This document shows positions 1 through 8,122 of a stretch of DNA of 64,000 nt, piece after piece; position 1 is the first letter of the stretch; every line of letters starts with the position of its first letter. This stretch comes from a virus. Location: IMG/VR virus record IMGVR_UViG_3300028844_006574, positions 1 to 64,000 of that record; one strand, given 5' to 3'. The position numbers were made by a program, and so were the translations under genes. A model generated the notes under the pieces. It searched no databases. It saw nothing but the letters and a program-made list of their open reading frames with translations, and had not been told where the DNA came from.

Positions 1-1
1 A

Positions 2-664
2 TTTTTAGATCGTATCATAGAGAACAAACAACAAGGTAAATTCATCATCAGTATCGATAGTCTAGGTAATCTTGCTAGTAAAAAAGAGATGGAAGATATT
101 GAAAAGGATAAAAGTGCTGTTGATATGGGTACACGCGCCAAAGGACTCAAAAGCATGATGAGAACCTTGACGTTCAAAGCAGCTGAAGCCAACACAACAA
201 TTTTGTTCAGTAATCATACATATGACGACCCAGCTGCTATGTTTCCATCACTAGTGAAAAACCAAGCCGGTGGTAAAGGCCCGGTGTATCTAGCCAGTGT
301 GTTGGTACAATTAGCCAAACGAGACGAAAGAAACGATAAAAACAACGAGTCTGATCAAATGATAGCTGAAGCTAAAAATTACAGTGGTACCACTCTACGG
401 GCACTCACAGTGAAAAACCGCTTTGTACCACCTTTCTTAGAAGCTGAGATGTATTTAAATTTCAAAACTGGCCTAGACAAATATTCTGGTCTGTTGAATG
501 TCGCTGTGAATCATGGAGCTATTGTTCAAACAGGTAGCACATATCAATTACCTGACGGTACAAAACTAGGATATTACAAGCAGTGGAGAGATAAAGAAGA
601 AATATGGGAAAAGGTTTTACCAGTAATCGAAGAAAAATTAAAAGAAGATTATCAATACAATTAA
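2..664 (+). CDS. uvsX: UvsX recombinase (RecA-like), 5'-truncated by the window edge
   Basis: The reading frame is open from base 2, so the N-terminal half, including Walker A, lies outside the window. The visible part holds the Walker B strand (FIISIDSLGNL), then a RecA-type core with SNHTYDD, KNQAGGKGPVYLAS and a C-terminal LDKYSGLLNVAV segment. These match T4 UvsX (SLGNLASKKE, INHTYE, GGGTGPMYSAD, DPYSGLLDMA), recalled from memory. UvsX polymerises on single-stranded DNA and drives strand invasion in recombination-dependent replication, working with gp32, which is also in this window. The stop codon overlaps the stop of the convergent downstream gene by four bases (TTAA). The identification is secure; the start cannot be seen. 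Confidence 0.93.
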   Translation, partial: FLDRIIENKQQGKFIISIDSLGNLASKKEMEDIEKDKSAVDMGTRAKGLKSMMRTLTFKAAEANTTILFSNHTYDDPAAMFPSLVKNQAGGKGPVYLASVLVQLAKRDERNDKNNESDQMIAEAKNYSGTTLRALTVKNRFVPPFLEAEMYLNFKTGLDKYSGLLNVAVNHGAIVQTGSTYQLPDGTKLGYYKQWRDKEEIWEKVLPVIEEKLKEDYQYN

Positions 665-2166
665 GAGATCTTCCTATTGACCCATCCCGGGCGATTGAGT
701 ATTGCTTCAGACTCTTCTAGGTTAGCAGGAAATGAAACCCTCCCAGATGGCCCGCGGCTCAGACCCGAAAGTCCGGAACCACCCTTCCAACCACCGGTCT
801 GCATCGATTGAGCCATTCGTTTTGCTGCATTTATAGAATCTAGTTGCTGTGGAGTATATAAATTATCTGGTATAGGTACACCATTGACTGACGTGGGTAT
901 ACCTGCTTTGGTATTAAAATTAATCTTACTAGGGTCCACGTCTAACCCCATCCTACCAGCAAAATCTCTAGCTTGAGAGGATTGAGCTCTATATGTATCC
1001 ATCCTTCCCTCTAAGCGATCGAATTTATTCGCCAATGGGGACTTTGCTTTTTCCGCATCTCCTAGCGCTTGACCAGTATCAGCATTTGCACCATCAGCAC
1101 CACCGGTACCATCAGTACCATCAGCACCATCAGCACCAGGTGCCGATGCATCTCCCGGGCTCATCAATTTGTTGGCAATATTACCAACCATCTGTGAACC
1201 GGTGGTTATGGCACCTGTAGTCATCCCAGCGCTATGGGCAGCCGCACCAGCTTGTTTCAAAGCTTCCATTGGCTCAACGCCTTGTTTTCTTAGCTGGAAA
1301 TACTTGGGTACACCAGCCATACCTCCGCCAATTGCATAACCACTAGCAGCAGTACCGAGTACAGATATAAAAGCAGTACCCATGGCCATACTAGCCGCGC
1401 CAAATATTCCCATGGCTATAGCTTTGCTCATGTTTGGATTCTCCTTGACCCAGTTGACAATCTTACCAATCATGCCAGGTTCTTTGTTTCCATCTCCGGG
1501 TTGCGGTGGTGGTGGGTCTTTCAAAGTTGTTTGTTCTGGTGGTTGTTCCGGAGCAATGGATTGAGATGGTGGCGGGTCCTTCAAAGTGGTTTGCTCTGGT
1601 TCTGTTGGCTGCTCACCACTCACTCCTTGTTGAAAACCTTGTTTGACGTCTGACCAGGCATTTTTCACTCCCCGGACACCTTTACCAACACCCTTGGCTA
1701 TGTTACCCAACAAACCCTCGTTATGTAAATACAATATATGCTCTCTCAGCAACTCTTTATATGCGTCGTTACTCTCGTTTACCGGTGCACTGGTTATTTG
1801 CTGCTCCACTTGATCACCACCTTGTTGAGAAATCACTTGGTCTAGAGCACCTTGACCGTCTTGAGCAGCACTAGCTATTTGTACCAACGAATCCGGGTCG
1901 TTTTGTTTCAACCAATCAACAGCTTTTTGTATGATAGGTTGTAAAACTCTGCTATTGACAGTCGCACCAATGTTTTTTACAGCTCCACCGACTTTACCGG
2001 CCACGTTTTTCACAGTGTCCATCAAGCCTTCTTCAATTAATATTTGTTCTATTAAATGGTGTGTGTACTGTTCTTGTAAAAATGTCTCATACACTAATCG
2101 TTTATTACGCTGAGTTTCAGCCCTTCGATGAAAATTCTCCCATATTAGATGATTGTCTTTATTCAT
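661..2166 (-). CDS. Unknown protein, paralogue A of a tandem pair; possible internal virion protein
   Basis: 501 residues. It shares with the next minus-strand gene an N-terminal block (about residues 1-175) containing HLIWE-F, LIEQILIEEGLMDTVKNVAGKVGG and HILYLHNEGLLGNIAKG, and a Gly/Ala-rich hydrophobic block (about 240-320) with NPNMSKAIAMG and GVEPMEALKQAGA. Between them is a Pro/Gln linker with a repeated TTLKDPPP motif; the C-terminal third is Gly/Asp/Ala-rich. I do not recognise the family. IEE followed by Gly near residue 46 resembles the T4 gp21 prohead-protease cleavage pattern ([L/I]-x-E|A/G), so an internal head protein is possible but unproven. The coding sequence lies 17 bp downstream of its paralogue, probably in one transcript. 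Confidence 0.8.
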   Translation of the reverse strand: MNKDNHLIWENFHRRAETQRNKRLVYETFLQEQYTHHLIEQILIEEGLMDTVKNVAGKVGGAVKNIGATVNSRVLQPIIQKAVDWLKQNDPDSLVQIASAAQDGQGALDQVISQQGGDQVEQQITSAPVNESNDAYKELLREHILYLHNEGLLGNIAKGVGKGVRGVKNAWSDVKQGFQQGVSGEQPTEPEQTTLKDPPPSQSIAPEQPPEQTTLKDPPPPQPGDGNKEPGMIGKIVNWVKENPNMSKAIAMGIFGAASMAMGTAFISVLGTAASGYAIGGGMAGVPKYFQLRKQGVEPMEALKQAGAAAHSAGMTTGAITTGSQMVGNIANKLMSPGDASAPGADGADGTDGTGGADGANADTGQALGDAEKAKSPLANKFDRLEGRMDTYRAQSSQARDFAGRMGLDVDPSKINFNTKAGIPTSVNGVPIPDNLYTPQQLDSINAAKRMAQSMQTGGWKGGSGLSGLSRGPSGRVSFPANLEESEAILNRPGWVNRKIS

Positions 2167-2183
2167 TTGATATAATTTTAAAA

Positions 2184-3434
2184 TTAAATGATTTTTTTAT
2201 TCACCCAACCAGGTCTAGGTAGTATTGACTCTTCAAAATCATCAATCATTGAATCAACACCACTTCTCATTCCACCTACAGTGCCATATCGAACCGTACC
2301 ATCGGGGTTACGTACTACGTTGTTTACATAAGTTGAGTCGGTAGAAGATCCCGGCTGAACTGGTTGTTCTGCCCCGGCGGTCGGTTCAGCACCAGCACCG
2401 CCACCTCCACCCATCAATTTACCTGCAACATTCCCGGCCAGACCAGCACCAGTCGCTAGTGTAGCTCCTGACATACCACTGTCATGAGCGGTTGCACCGG
2501 CCTGTTTCAATGCTTCCATTGGCTCAACACCTTGTTTACGAAGCTCTAAATATTTAGGTACACCCTTCATACCACCGGCAATAGCATAACCTGCTGCAGC
2601 TTGTGTAAGAACTGTGGCGAAAGCTGCTCCTAGTCCCACGCTGGCCGCTCCCATGATACCCATGGCTATAGCTTTGCTCATGTTAGGATTCTCTTTGACC
2701 CATCCCATGATTTTGCTCAACACACCTTGTTTATCACCACCTGGTGCTGGTTGTCCATCCAGTGCAGGTTTATTTGCTACAGGTGATTCACCTGGTGCTG
2801 GTTGTCCATCCAGTGCAGGTTTATTTGCTACAGGTGATTCACCTGGTGCTGGTTGTTCACCACTCACACCCTGTTGGTAACCTTGTTTAATATCCTGCAC
2901 ACCACTCTTAATGGCCCCCGGGAGTTGTTTAGCTTTGTTAACTAACTTACCAGCACCCTTGGCTATGTTACCCAACAAACCCTCGTTATGTAAATACAAT
3001 ATATGCTCACGTAACATCTCTTTGTATTGAGCATCAAAGTCTTCGTTGATCGGAGCATTGACTATTTGCTGCTCCACTTGATCACCACCTTGTTGAGAAA
3101 TCACTTGGTCTAGAGCACCTTGACCATCCGATGCCGCGCTAGCCACTTGTACCAACGCATCCGGGTCGTTTTGTTTCAACCAATCAACAGCTTTTTGTAC
3201 GATGGGTTGAATCATTTTAGAATTGACTGTCGCGCCAATGTTTTTTATAGCCCCACCGACTTTACCGGCCACGTTTTTCACAGTGTCCATCAAGCCTTCT
3301 TCAATTAATATTTGTTCGATCAAATAACTAGTGTACTGTTCTTGAATTAAAGATTCATTGTAAATTCTTTTTTGCTTTTGAATACTAGCTCGGTGTTCAA
3401 ATTGCTCCCATATTAAATGTGTATCATTATTCAT
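2184..3434 (-). CDS. Unknown protein, paralogue B of a tandem pair
   Basis: 416 residues. The N-terminus (about 1-175) is nearly identical in pattern to paralogue A, including HLIWEQF, ILIEEGLMDTVKNVAGK and LHNEGLLGNIAKG. The hydrophobic Gly/Ala block (about 245-325; NPNMSKAIAMGIMGAAS) is also shared, so the pair arose by duplication. The linker holds a 17-residue tandem repeat beginning QPAPGESPVANK. The C-terminus (ILPRPGWVNKKI) matches the end of paralogue A (ILNRPGWVNRKI), so both ends are conserved while the middle diverges. A late-promoter-like ACTAAATA lies 8 nt upstream on the minus strand. Function unknown; a virion-associated role is inferred only from the promoter type and composition. 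Confidence 0.8.
   Translation of the reverse strand: MNNDTHLIWEQFEHRASIQKQKRIYNESLIQEQYTSYLIEQILIEEGLMDTVKNVAGKVGGAIKNIGATVNSKMIQPIVQKAVDWLKQNDPDALVQVASAASDGQGALDQVISQQGGDQVEQQIVNAPINEDFDAQYKEMLREHILYLHNEGLLGNIAKGAGKLVNKAKQLPGAIKSGVQDIKQGYQQGVSGEQPAPGESPVANKPALDGQPAPGESPVANKPALDGQPAPGGDKQGVLSKIMGWVKENPNMSKAIAMGIMGAASVGLGAAFATVLTQAAAGYAIAGGMKGVPKYLELRKQGVEPMEALKQAGATAHDSGMSGATLATGAGLAGNVAGKLMGGGGGAGAEPTAGAEQPVQPGSSTDSTYVNNVVRNPDGTVRYGTVGGMRSGVDSMIDDFEESILPRPGWVNKKII
2741..2856. repeat. 51-bp tandem repeat inside paralogue B
   Basis: Two complete 51-bp units begin at 2741 and 2792 (each starts ctggtgctggttgt), followed by a 14-base partial third unit at 2843. The period is a multiple of three and encodes the 17-residue QPAPGESPVANKPALDG unit on the minus strand, so copy-number change would keep the frame. 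Confidence 0.95.
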
Positions 3435-3436
3435 GC

Positions 3437-3465
3437 TTGAATTATTTAGTCAAGTAGTATACAAT
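3437..3465 (+). promoter_or_regulatory. Sigma70-like promoter of queC, leaderless architecture
   Basis: TTGAAT (3437-3442), 17-nt spacer, TACAAT (3460-3465). The ATG of queC begins 7 nt after the last base of the -10 box, where transcription would be expected to start. It overlaps the late promoter of the divergent gene. Confidence 0.65.
3443..3450 (-). promoter_or_regulatory. Late-promoter-like box ACTAAATA
   Basis: On the minus strand, ACTAAATA ends 8 nt before the ATG of paralogue B (3434). It is one base-substituted form of the xATAAATA box seen before many late genes in this window. Confidence 0.5.
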
Positions 3466-3471
3466 TAACAT

Positions 3472-4182
3472 ATGAGAAAATGTGTTATTCCCGTGAGCGG
3501 TGGTTTAGATTCAAGTACTATACTGTATTATGTAAAGAAACAACGCCCGGAGTTCGAAGAAATTCATACACTCACGTTTGATTATGGTCAGAGACACAAA
3601 CGTGAGATCGACAGTGCAACAGACATAATACTGGGCCAGGTGGCTAGCCATCGTGTGACAAATGTACAGTTCATAAAAGAACTGTTCTCGACAAGCTCAC
3701 TAACGAATGATGATATAGATGTGGCTAAAACAGCTGATGTGTTAGGTGACCCACAAACTGTCAATTATGTACCCAACAGAAACATGATATTGTTGAGTAT
3801 CTGCACCGGTTATGCAGAGAGTATCGGAGCAGACACTGTATTCCATGGATCTGCGCAAGTGGATAGTGAAGCTGGTTACTGGGATGGTACACCCGAATTT
3901 TTAAAATGTTTAAACAACTTGAACGAACTGAACAGAAGAGACCGCGTCACAGTTGAGGCACCATTAATAGACAAATCAAAACAACAGATTATCAAAATGG
4001 GTCTAGAATGCGGTCTAGATTTTAGTAAAACATGGACTTGTTACGAGGGCGGTGAAGAGGCGTGTGGCAAATGCACTGCGTGCAGCAGCCGCATAAAGGG
4101 TTTTATTGACAATAAAAAACAAGACCCAGTCCCATACTCGATATACATACCCTGGGAACAATTTGGGTGTGACAAAATATAA
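3472..4182 (+). CDS. queC: QueC, 7-cyano-7-deazaguanine (preQ0) synthase
   Basis: 236 residues, usual length for QueC. The PP-loop ATP-pyrophosphatase motif SGGLDSS is at residues 9-15, followed by TFDYGQRHKRE and YVPNRNM, and the zinc site is formed by C190, C198, C201 and C204 (CYEGGEEACGKCTAC). QueC converts 7-carboxy-7-deazaguanine to preQ0 using ATP and ammonia. In phages preQ0 or its derivatives can replace guanine in DNA to evade restriction; a role in host tRNA is the alternative. The stop codon shares a base with the ATG of the next gene (TAATG), a class II amidotransferase, so the two are probably translationally coupled. No QueD, QueE, FolE or DpdA/TGT is in this window; they may lie elsewhere in the phage or in the host. 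Confidence 0.95.
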   Translation: MRKCVIPVSGGLDSSTILYYVKKQRPEFEEIHTLTFDYGQRHKREIDSATDIILGQVASHRVTNVQFIKELFSTSSLTNDDIDVAKTADVLGDPQTVNYVPNRNMILLSICTGYAESIGADTVFHGSAQVDSEAGYWDGTPEFLKCLNNLNELNRRDRVTVEAPLIDKSKQQIIKMGLECGLDFSKTWTCYEGGEEACGKCTACSSRIKGFIDNKKQDPVPYSIYIPWEQFGCDKI

Positions 4183-4865
4183 TGTGCGGTATATACGGAT
4201 CAACTAGTTACTCAGGATTCAAACAATTGCACGAGTTGAACGTGACTCGTGGCAATTTCGCCACCGGTCATCTCTTTGTGACTAACACCGGTGATTATGA
4301 GATAGAAAGATTCTCCGGTGAAAACAATTACGATGAATATCCAACCATGGAACAGGTGGGTCATTACAACATGTACATGGGTCACACCCAATCTCCAACT
4401 GGTTCAGTGAGAGATTTTCGATTCGATACATCACACCCGTTTGAAACTCGTAACTGGGTTGTGGCTCACAATGGTGTGTTGAACAATCACCAATCTCTAG
4501 CAGACGAATTCATAAAAAATTACAAATGTGAGGTTGACTCTATGATAATCCCAGAATTTATGGAGCATTTGATCCGAAACAAACCAATCAAAGACAATAT
4601 TGAATTGATGGACAATGTTGTCAAATCAGTATTAAATAGATTATCCGGAACTTACGCACTGTTTATATACAACAAAATTAACAACTTGATATATATAGCT
4701 CGTTCCGGAAGCACATTGTTTTACAACCCGGAAGATTTTGAATTCTCATCCGTAAAAACCGATCAAACCGTCCCGGTACCAGAAGGTATCTTATACAGAT
4801 ACAACGGTAGAAAATTTATTGAAATTTCACAATTGCAAATCAATTCATCATTTATTATATTTTAA
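4182..4865 (+). CDS. Class II glutamine amidotransferase domain protein, partner of QueC
   Basis: 227 residues with an N-terminal MCGIYG: Cys2 becomes the N-terminal nucleophile after Met removal. VAHNGVLNNHQ (near residues 87-97) supplies the Asn-Gly of the oxyanion site, and LSGTYALF and ARSGS follow the glutaminase fold of GlmS/PurF/AsnB. It is a free-standing glutaminase, without a synthetase or sugar-isomerase domain. The one-base overlap with queC mirrors the archaeal/phage Gat-QueC fusion, in which a class II amidotransferase and a QueC-like domain convert preQ0 to an archaeosine-type amidine. That assignment is inferred from context; a general amidotransferase or glucosamine-related role cannot be excluded. 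Confidence 0.85.
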   Translation: MCGIYGSTSYSGFKQLHELNVTRGNFATGHLFVTNTGDYEIERFSGENNYDEYPTMEQVGHYNMYMGHTQSPTGSVRDFRFDTSHPFETRNWVVAHNGVLNNHQSLADEFIKNYKCEVDSMIIPEFMEHLIRNKPIKDNIELMDNVVKSVLNRLSGTYALFIYNKINNLIYIARSGSTLFYNPEDFEFSSVKTDQTVPVPEGILYRYNGRKFIEISQLQINSSFIIF

Positions 4866-4867
4866 CT

Positions 4868-5569
4868 ATGAGCAACACAAAAATTGAACTCAAACCATTG
4901 CTGATTGTTTCAGCTACAAAACAAAAAGAAGAAAAAGAAACGAGATTAGGTGCGTGTAAGAATGCACTAAATAACCAAGCTAATTTTAGATTCATTAAAG
5001 AAAATGAAAAAGGTTTACCCAAAGTATACAATGATTTTTTCACTAAAAAGATAGAAAAGAAACACGATATTGTAATTTTTTGTCATGATGATCTGTACAT
5101 AGATGATTCAAAAATACGAGGTAAATTGTACAAGTCAATGTTTGTAGATGGTTATGATATTGTCGGACTAGCAGGAGCCAGTACATGTAACATATCAGAA
5201 GACAAACCAACACTATGGCACCTCATGAGCGACCGTCAAACATGGAGTGGTACTGTGTTTCATCCGTACGGAAACAACACTAATCAAGTGATGTCAACAA
5301 CATACGGACCCACCCCACAGAGATGTTTAGTACTGGATGGCTTGTTCTTAGCAGTGAACATCAAACGAGCCAGGGAAACCGGATGGCGATTCAACGAAAC
5401 ATTTAATTTTCATCATTATGACATAGCCGCATGTTTAGACGCGAATGTAAAGCAGATGAAAATGGGGACCTGCATGATACATGCTGTACATGACTCACCT
5501 GGTTTATCATCTCTTGAAGACCCTGGGTGGAAAGCTAGCTCTGATAAATTTTTAGAATTATACGGATAA
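4868..5569 (+). CDS. Glycosyltransferase-like protein, StrF/Glyco_tranf_2_5 type
   Basis: 233 residues. The core VIFCHDDLYI (near residues 69-78) supplies the acidic DD motif of a GT-A fold, followed by DIVGLAGAS, then VLDGLFLAVN, FHHYDIAACLDA and a C-terminal HAVHDSPGL segment. This HDD...GVAG...DG.f order resembles the small glycosyltransferase-2-like family related to streptomycin-biosynthesis StrF. The probable role is sugar transfer from a nucleotide sugar to an unknown acceptor. It starts 2 nt after the amidotransferase and ends 1 nt before the helicase, so it belongs to the early block; this makes a DNA-base or tRNA acceptor as conceivable as a virion acceptor. Confidence 0.75.
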   Translation: MSNTKIELKPLLIVSATKQKEEKETRLGACKNALNNQANFRFIKENEKGLPKVYNDFFTKKIEKKHDIVIFCHDDLYIDDSKIRGKLYKSMFVDGYDIVGLAGASTCNISEDKPTLWHLMSDRQTWSGTVFHPYGNNTNQVMSTTYGPTPQRCLVLDGLFLAVNIKRARETGWRFNETFNFHHYDIAACLDANVKQMKMGTCMIHAVHDSPGLSSLEDPGWKASSDKFLELYG

Positions 5570-5570
5570 A

Positions 5571-6893
5571 ATGATTGGTATAGACGATCAATTGTTTGAG
5601 CACGTGCTCATACACAACTGCATGTCAGATGATAGATACCTGGCTAGTATAATTGATTATTTAAAACCGGAGCACTTGAAGGACTCTAATATAAAACAAA
5701 CTTATACTTTGTTGTCAGAGTTTTATATAGAGCATGGAGAACTACCCACATCTACAGAAATAAAAACAAGATGTGATACAGATGAGCTCAAAACAGCAGT
5801 AAGAAATGTTGTAAGTTATATAAAAAACTTAGACAAAGACTACAACAAAGATGAGTTATACAAAAATACAGAACAATTCATAAAGGAACGTGCTGTATAT
5901 ACAACATTACTAGACGTGGTTGATCAAGGATCTTCCGGTGAGTTGGAACCTAGTGAACTTTTAACTAAATTCGAAACAGCATGTAACATAAACCTGAATG
6001 TTGATGTTGGTATCAAGTATCTAGATGATGTAGACTTACATGTTGACGACATGTTGAGAGAAGAAAAATACATGAAAACCGGTTGGGATTGGTTAGATAA
6101 AAAATTAAACGGAGGTTTTTTGCAAAATGGCCGCGCATTGTATGTACTAGCCGGTGAAACAAATGTAGGTAAGAGTATATTTTTAGGTAACATAGCTACA
6201 AACTTGTGTAAGCAGAACAAAAAGGTCTTGCTAGTATCATTAGAAATGTCTGAAATGTTATATGCAAAGCGTCTCAGCTCAAACATCGCGCAAGTACCTA
6301 TCAATGAAGCTCATTTAAGTACAGATTTTCTCAAAGAAAGTGTCAAAAGTTTCAAAACAAAGCACTCTGACGCTCAATTAGTCGTTAAAGAGTTTCCACC
6401 TAGTACTGTAACACCACAACAATTGACTGCGTATATTAAAAAATTAACGCAGACGGTTATGAAACCAGACGCTATTGTGTTGGATTATATCAATCTACTC
6501 AAAGGACCCACCGGTAGTAGTAGTTACGAGCAAATAAAGAAGATAACAGAGCAAGTGAGAGCCATATCATACAAGTTTGAATGTCCGATCATAACAGCAA
6601 CACAGCTCAACCGTTCCGGGTATAATGAGACAGACCCAGGGTTAGAATCTGTGGGTGAGAGTTATGGTATGGGTGCAACAGCAGACTGTGTTGTGAGTAT
6701 CTGGCAACGTGAAGAAGACGCGGAATTGAACGTTATAAACATGGGCATGATGAAAAACCGGTTTGGACCAAACTTTGGCACTTGCGCGATGAACATAGAT
6801 TACAGTACATTAACCGTGACTGAACAAGAGAATGTGAATGAAACAGAACAGATGAGTGAAACCATAGGGTCACTATCTATATTGAGTGATTGA
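5571..6893 (+). CDS. 41: Replicative DNA helicase, gp41/DnaB-like
   Basis: 440 residues, close to T4 gp41. The N-terminal half is the helical primase-interaction domain. The RecA-like core begins near residue 170 (TGWDWLDKKLNGGF), with Walker A GETNVGKS near 197-204, LVSLEMSE, Walker B AIVLDYINLL near 298-307, and TATQLNRSGYNE. gp41 is a hexameric 5'-3' helicase that unwinds the lagging-strand template and recruits the primase encoded at 13404. The C-terminus is acidic and Glu-rich. No separate promoter is visible, so it is probably cotranscribed with queC. Confidence 0.95.
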   Translation: MIGIDDQLFEHVLIHNCMSDDRYLASIIDYLKPEHLKDSNIKQTYTLLSEFYIEHGELPTSTEIKTRCDTDELKTAVRNVVSYIKNLDKDYNKDELYKNTEQFIKERAVYTTLLDVVDQGSSGELEPSELLTKFETACNINLNVDVGIKYLDDVDLHVDDMLREEKYMKTGWDWLDKKLNGGFLQNGRALYVLAGETNVGKSIFLGNIATNLCKQNKKVLLVSLEMSEMLYAKRLSSNIAQVPINEAHLSTDFLKESVKSFKTKHSDAQLVVKEFPPSTVTPQQLTAYIKKLTQTVMKPDAIVLDYINLLKGPTGSSSYEQIKKITEQVRAISYKFECPIITATQLNRSGYNETDPGLESVGESYGMGATADCVVSIWQREEDAELNVINMGMMKNRFGPNFGTCAMNIDYSTLTVTEQENVNETEQMSETIGSLSILSD

Positions 6894-6922
6894 TTTACAG
6901 AAAATAATTACATAAATACTAG
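6894..6922 (+). promoter_or_regulatory. Weak sigma70-like promoter of the DHH gene
   Basis: TTTACA (6894-6899), 17-nt spacer, TACTAG (6917-6922), then 5 nt to the ATG at 6928. It has the same geometry as the stronger promoters of gp32 and primase but poorer boxes. Confidence 0.4.
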
Positions 6923-6927
6923 CTAAC

Positions 6928-7821
6928 ATGAAAAATATAGTGTTTACAGATGCAGACCTAGACGGTAGCATGAGCTATCTATTACTAAAATGGGCACTCA
7001 AAAGCACATTACCATACAAAGTAACAACAGTCACCAAATTTCATGACGATTTCACTGCATGGAAAAGAAAAAACAAAACCGAAGATTATAACAAGATCAT
7101 AATTTTAGACTTAGATGTTTCACAGTCACAAGAATTGATCGATTTACCTAACGTTGTTATTGTAGATCATCACAAAACACACGTACCAAACCGAGAAAAA
7201 TATAAACATGCCAAAGCTATTGTACAGGAGTACCCTAGTTGTGCTAAATTGTTGTACAAAATATATAAACATAAGCTTGACGATGTTATAGATAATAATC
7301 AAAAGAAACTGTTATTACTCGTAGATGACTATGATAGTTGGACACACAAATACCCACAGAGTAAGAAACTAAACTATCTGTTCTGGAACTATCAAGGAGA
7401 TCGTTTAGAAAAATTTCTCAAAGATTTTCAATTCGGTTTCAAAAGCTTCAACGACCAGCAAACTAAAACTATAGATTTCTATGAACGTAAGCTCGAAAAA
7501 ACAGTGAACAATCTAGCTTATCACCAAGCACTTGTAGCTATACAAGGTAAAAAACGTAAATGTATAAGTACTTTCGCTAGTACATTGATTAGTGATATAG
7601 GTAACTACTTGGTTGATGAGATGAGCGCCGATATAGGGTTCGTGATCAACCCCGAGACAAACAGAGTGAGTGTAAGAAAAAATAAAGAATGTACAGTAGA
7701 TGTAGGAAAACTAGCTCAAGTGTTGTTGGATGGAGGAGGCCATGAAGCTGCGTCTGGTGGTGTATGTACAGAAAAATTTTTAGAGCTGAGTAAATTATTC
7801 AAACCTATACATCATGTATAA
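6928..7821 (+). CDS. DHH-family phosphoesterase (RecJ/NrnA-like)
   Basis: 297 residues. Motif I TDADLDG is at residues 6-12, IILDLDVS follows, motif III VDHHKTH lies near 79-85, and the C-terminal DHHA1 signature DGGGHEAASGG lies near 271-281. The family hydrolyses short oligonucleotides, single-stranded DNA or cyclic-dinucleotide products with Mn2+. Here it may recycle nucleotides or process replication intermediates, because it sits between helicase and gp32. A cyclic-dinucleotide or oligonucleotide signalling-degradation (counter-defence) role is possible, but substrate cannot be read from the motifs. The next gene overlaps its end by 8 nt. Confidence 0.88.
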   Translation: MKNIVFTDADLDGSMSYLLLKWALKSTLPYKVTTVTKFHDDFTAWKRKNKTEDYNKIIILDLDVSQSQELIDLPNVVIVDHHKTHVPNREKYKHAKAIVQEYPSCAKLLYKIYKHKLDDVIDNNQKKLLLLVDDYDSWTHKYPQSKKLNYLFWNYQGDRLEKFLKDFQFGFKSFNDQQTKTIDFYERKLEKTVNNLAYHQALVAIQGKKRKCISTFASTLISDIGNYLVDEMSADIGFVINPETNRVSVRKNKECTVDVGKLAQVLLDGGGHEAASGGVCTEKFLELSKLFKPIHHV

Positions 7822-8101
7822 TTATGAAGAAAATCCAATCGAGTCTTTATATAGAGAAGACCTTGAACACACGTTTTATAGTTTCTGTAGCTTGATCGCT
7901 ATGAGTAAAAACAAAAAAATGAACATAGCTAGTATATTTATAGAAGTGTTACAAGATAAAAATTTACTTGACATTTATAAGGAACTATGTGATCATAATA
8001 CGAAATATGAAGCTGTCAGAAGCTTCTTAACAATTGAACCGAGTTTACAAAAGAGCAAATACATTAAAAGATACATAAACAAAAACCTTGAAACTACCTA
8101 A
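7814..8101 (+). CDS. Small unknown protein upstream of gp32
   Basis: 95 residues, mostly predicted helix, Lys/Glu-rich, with no recognisable motif. It starts inside the end of the DHH gene, and the gp32 promoter -35 box lies within its last codons. In T4 the helicase loader gp59 and the late coactivator gp33 lie near gene 32, but this protein is too short for gp59 and lacks the C-terminal clamp-binding end of gp33. I therefore leave it unassigned. Confidence 0.7.
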   Translation: MYNYEENPIESLYREDLEHTFYSFCSLIAMSKNKKMNIASIFIEVLQDKNLLDIYKELCDHNTKYEAVRSFLTIEPSLQKSKYIKRYINKNLETT

Positions 8102-8116
8102 AAAATATATTATAAT
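8088..8116 (+). promoter_or_regulatory. Strong sigma70-like promoter of gene 32, leaderless architecture
   Basis: TTGAAA (8088-8093), exactly 17 nt, perfect TATAAT (8111-8116), then 6 nt to the ATG at 8123. The expected transcription start coincides with the start codon, so the mRNA would have no leader or Shine-Dalgarno sequence. Confidence 0.8.
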
Positions 8117-8122
8117 TAAATC

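Noticed and set aside
993-1220. Plus-strand His/Gln-rich reading frame
   Set aside because: Antisense to the Gly/Asp/Ala-rich end of the paralogue A gene; the HQYHQHHQH pattern is a translation artefact of that repeat region.
7814-8101. gp33 late coactivator or gp59 helicase loader
   Set aside because: Too short for gp59 and without the gp33 C-terminal clamp-binding end; left as unknown.
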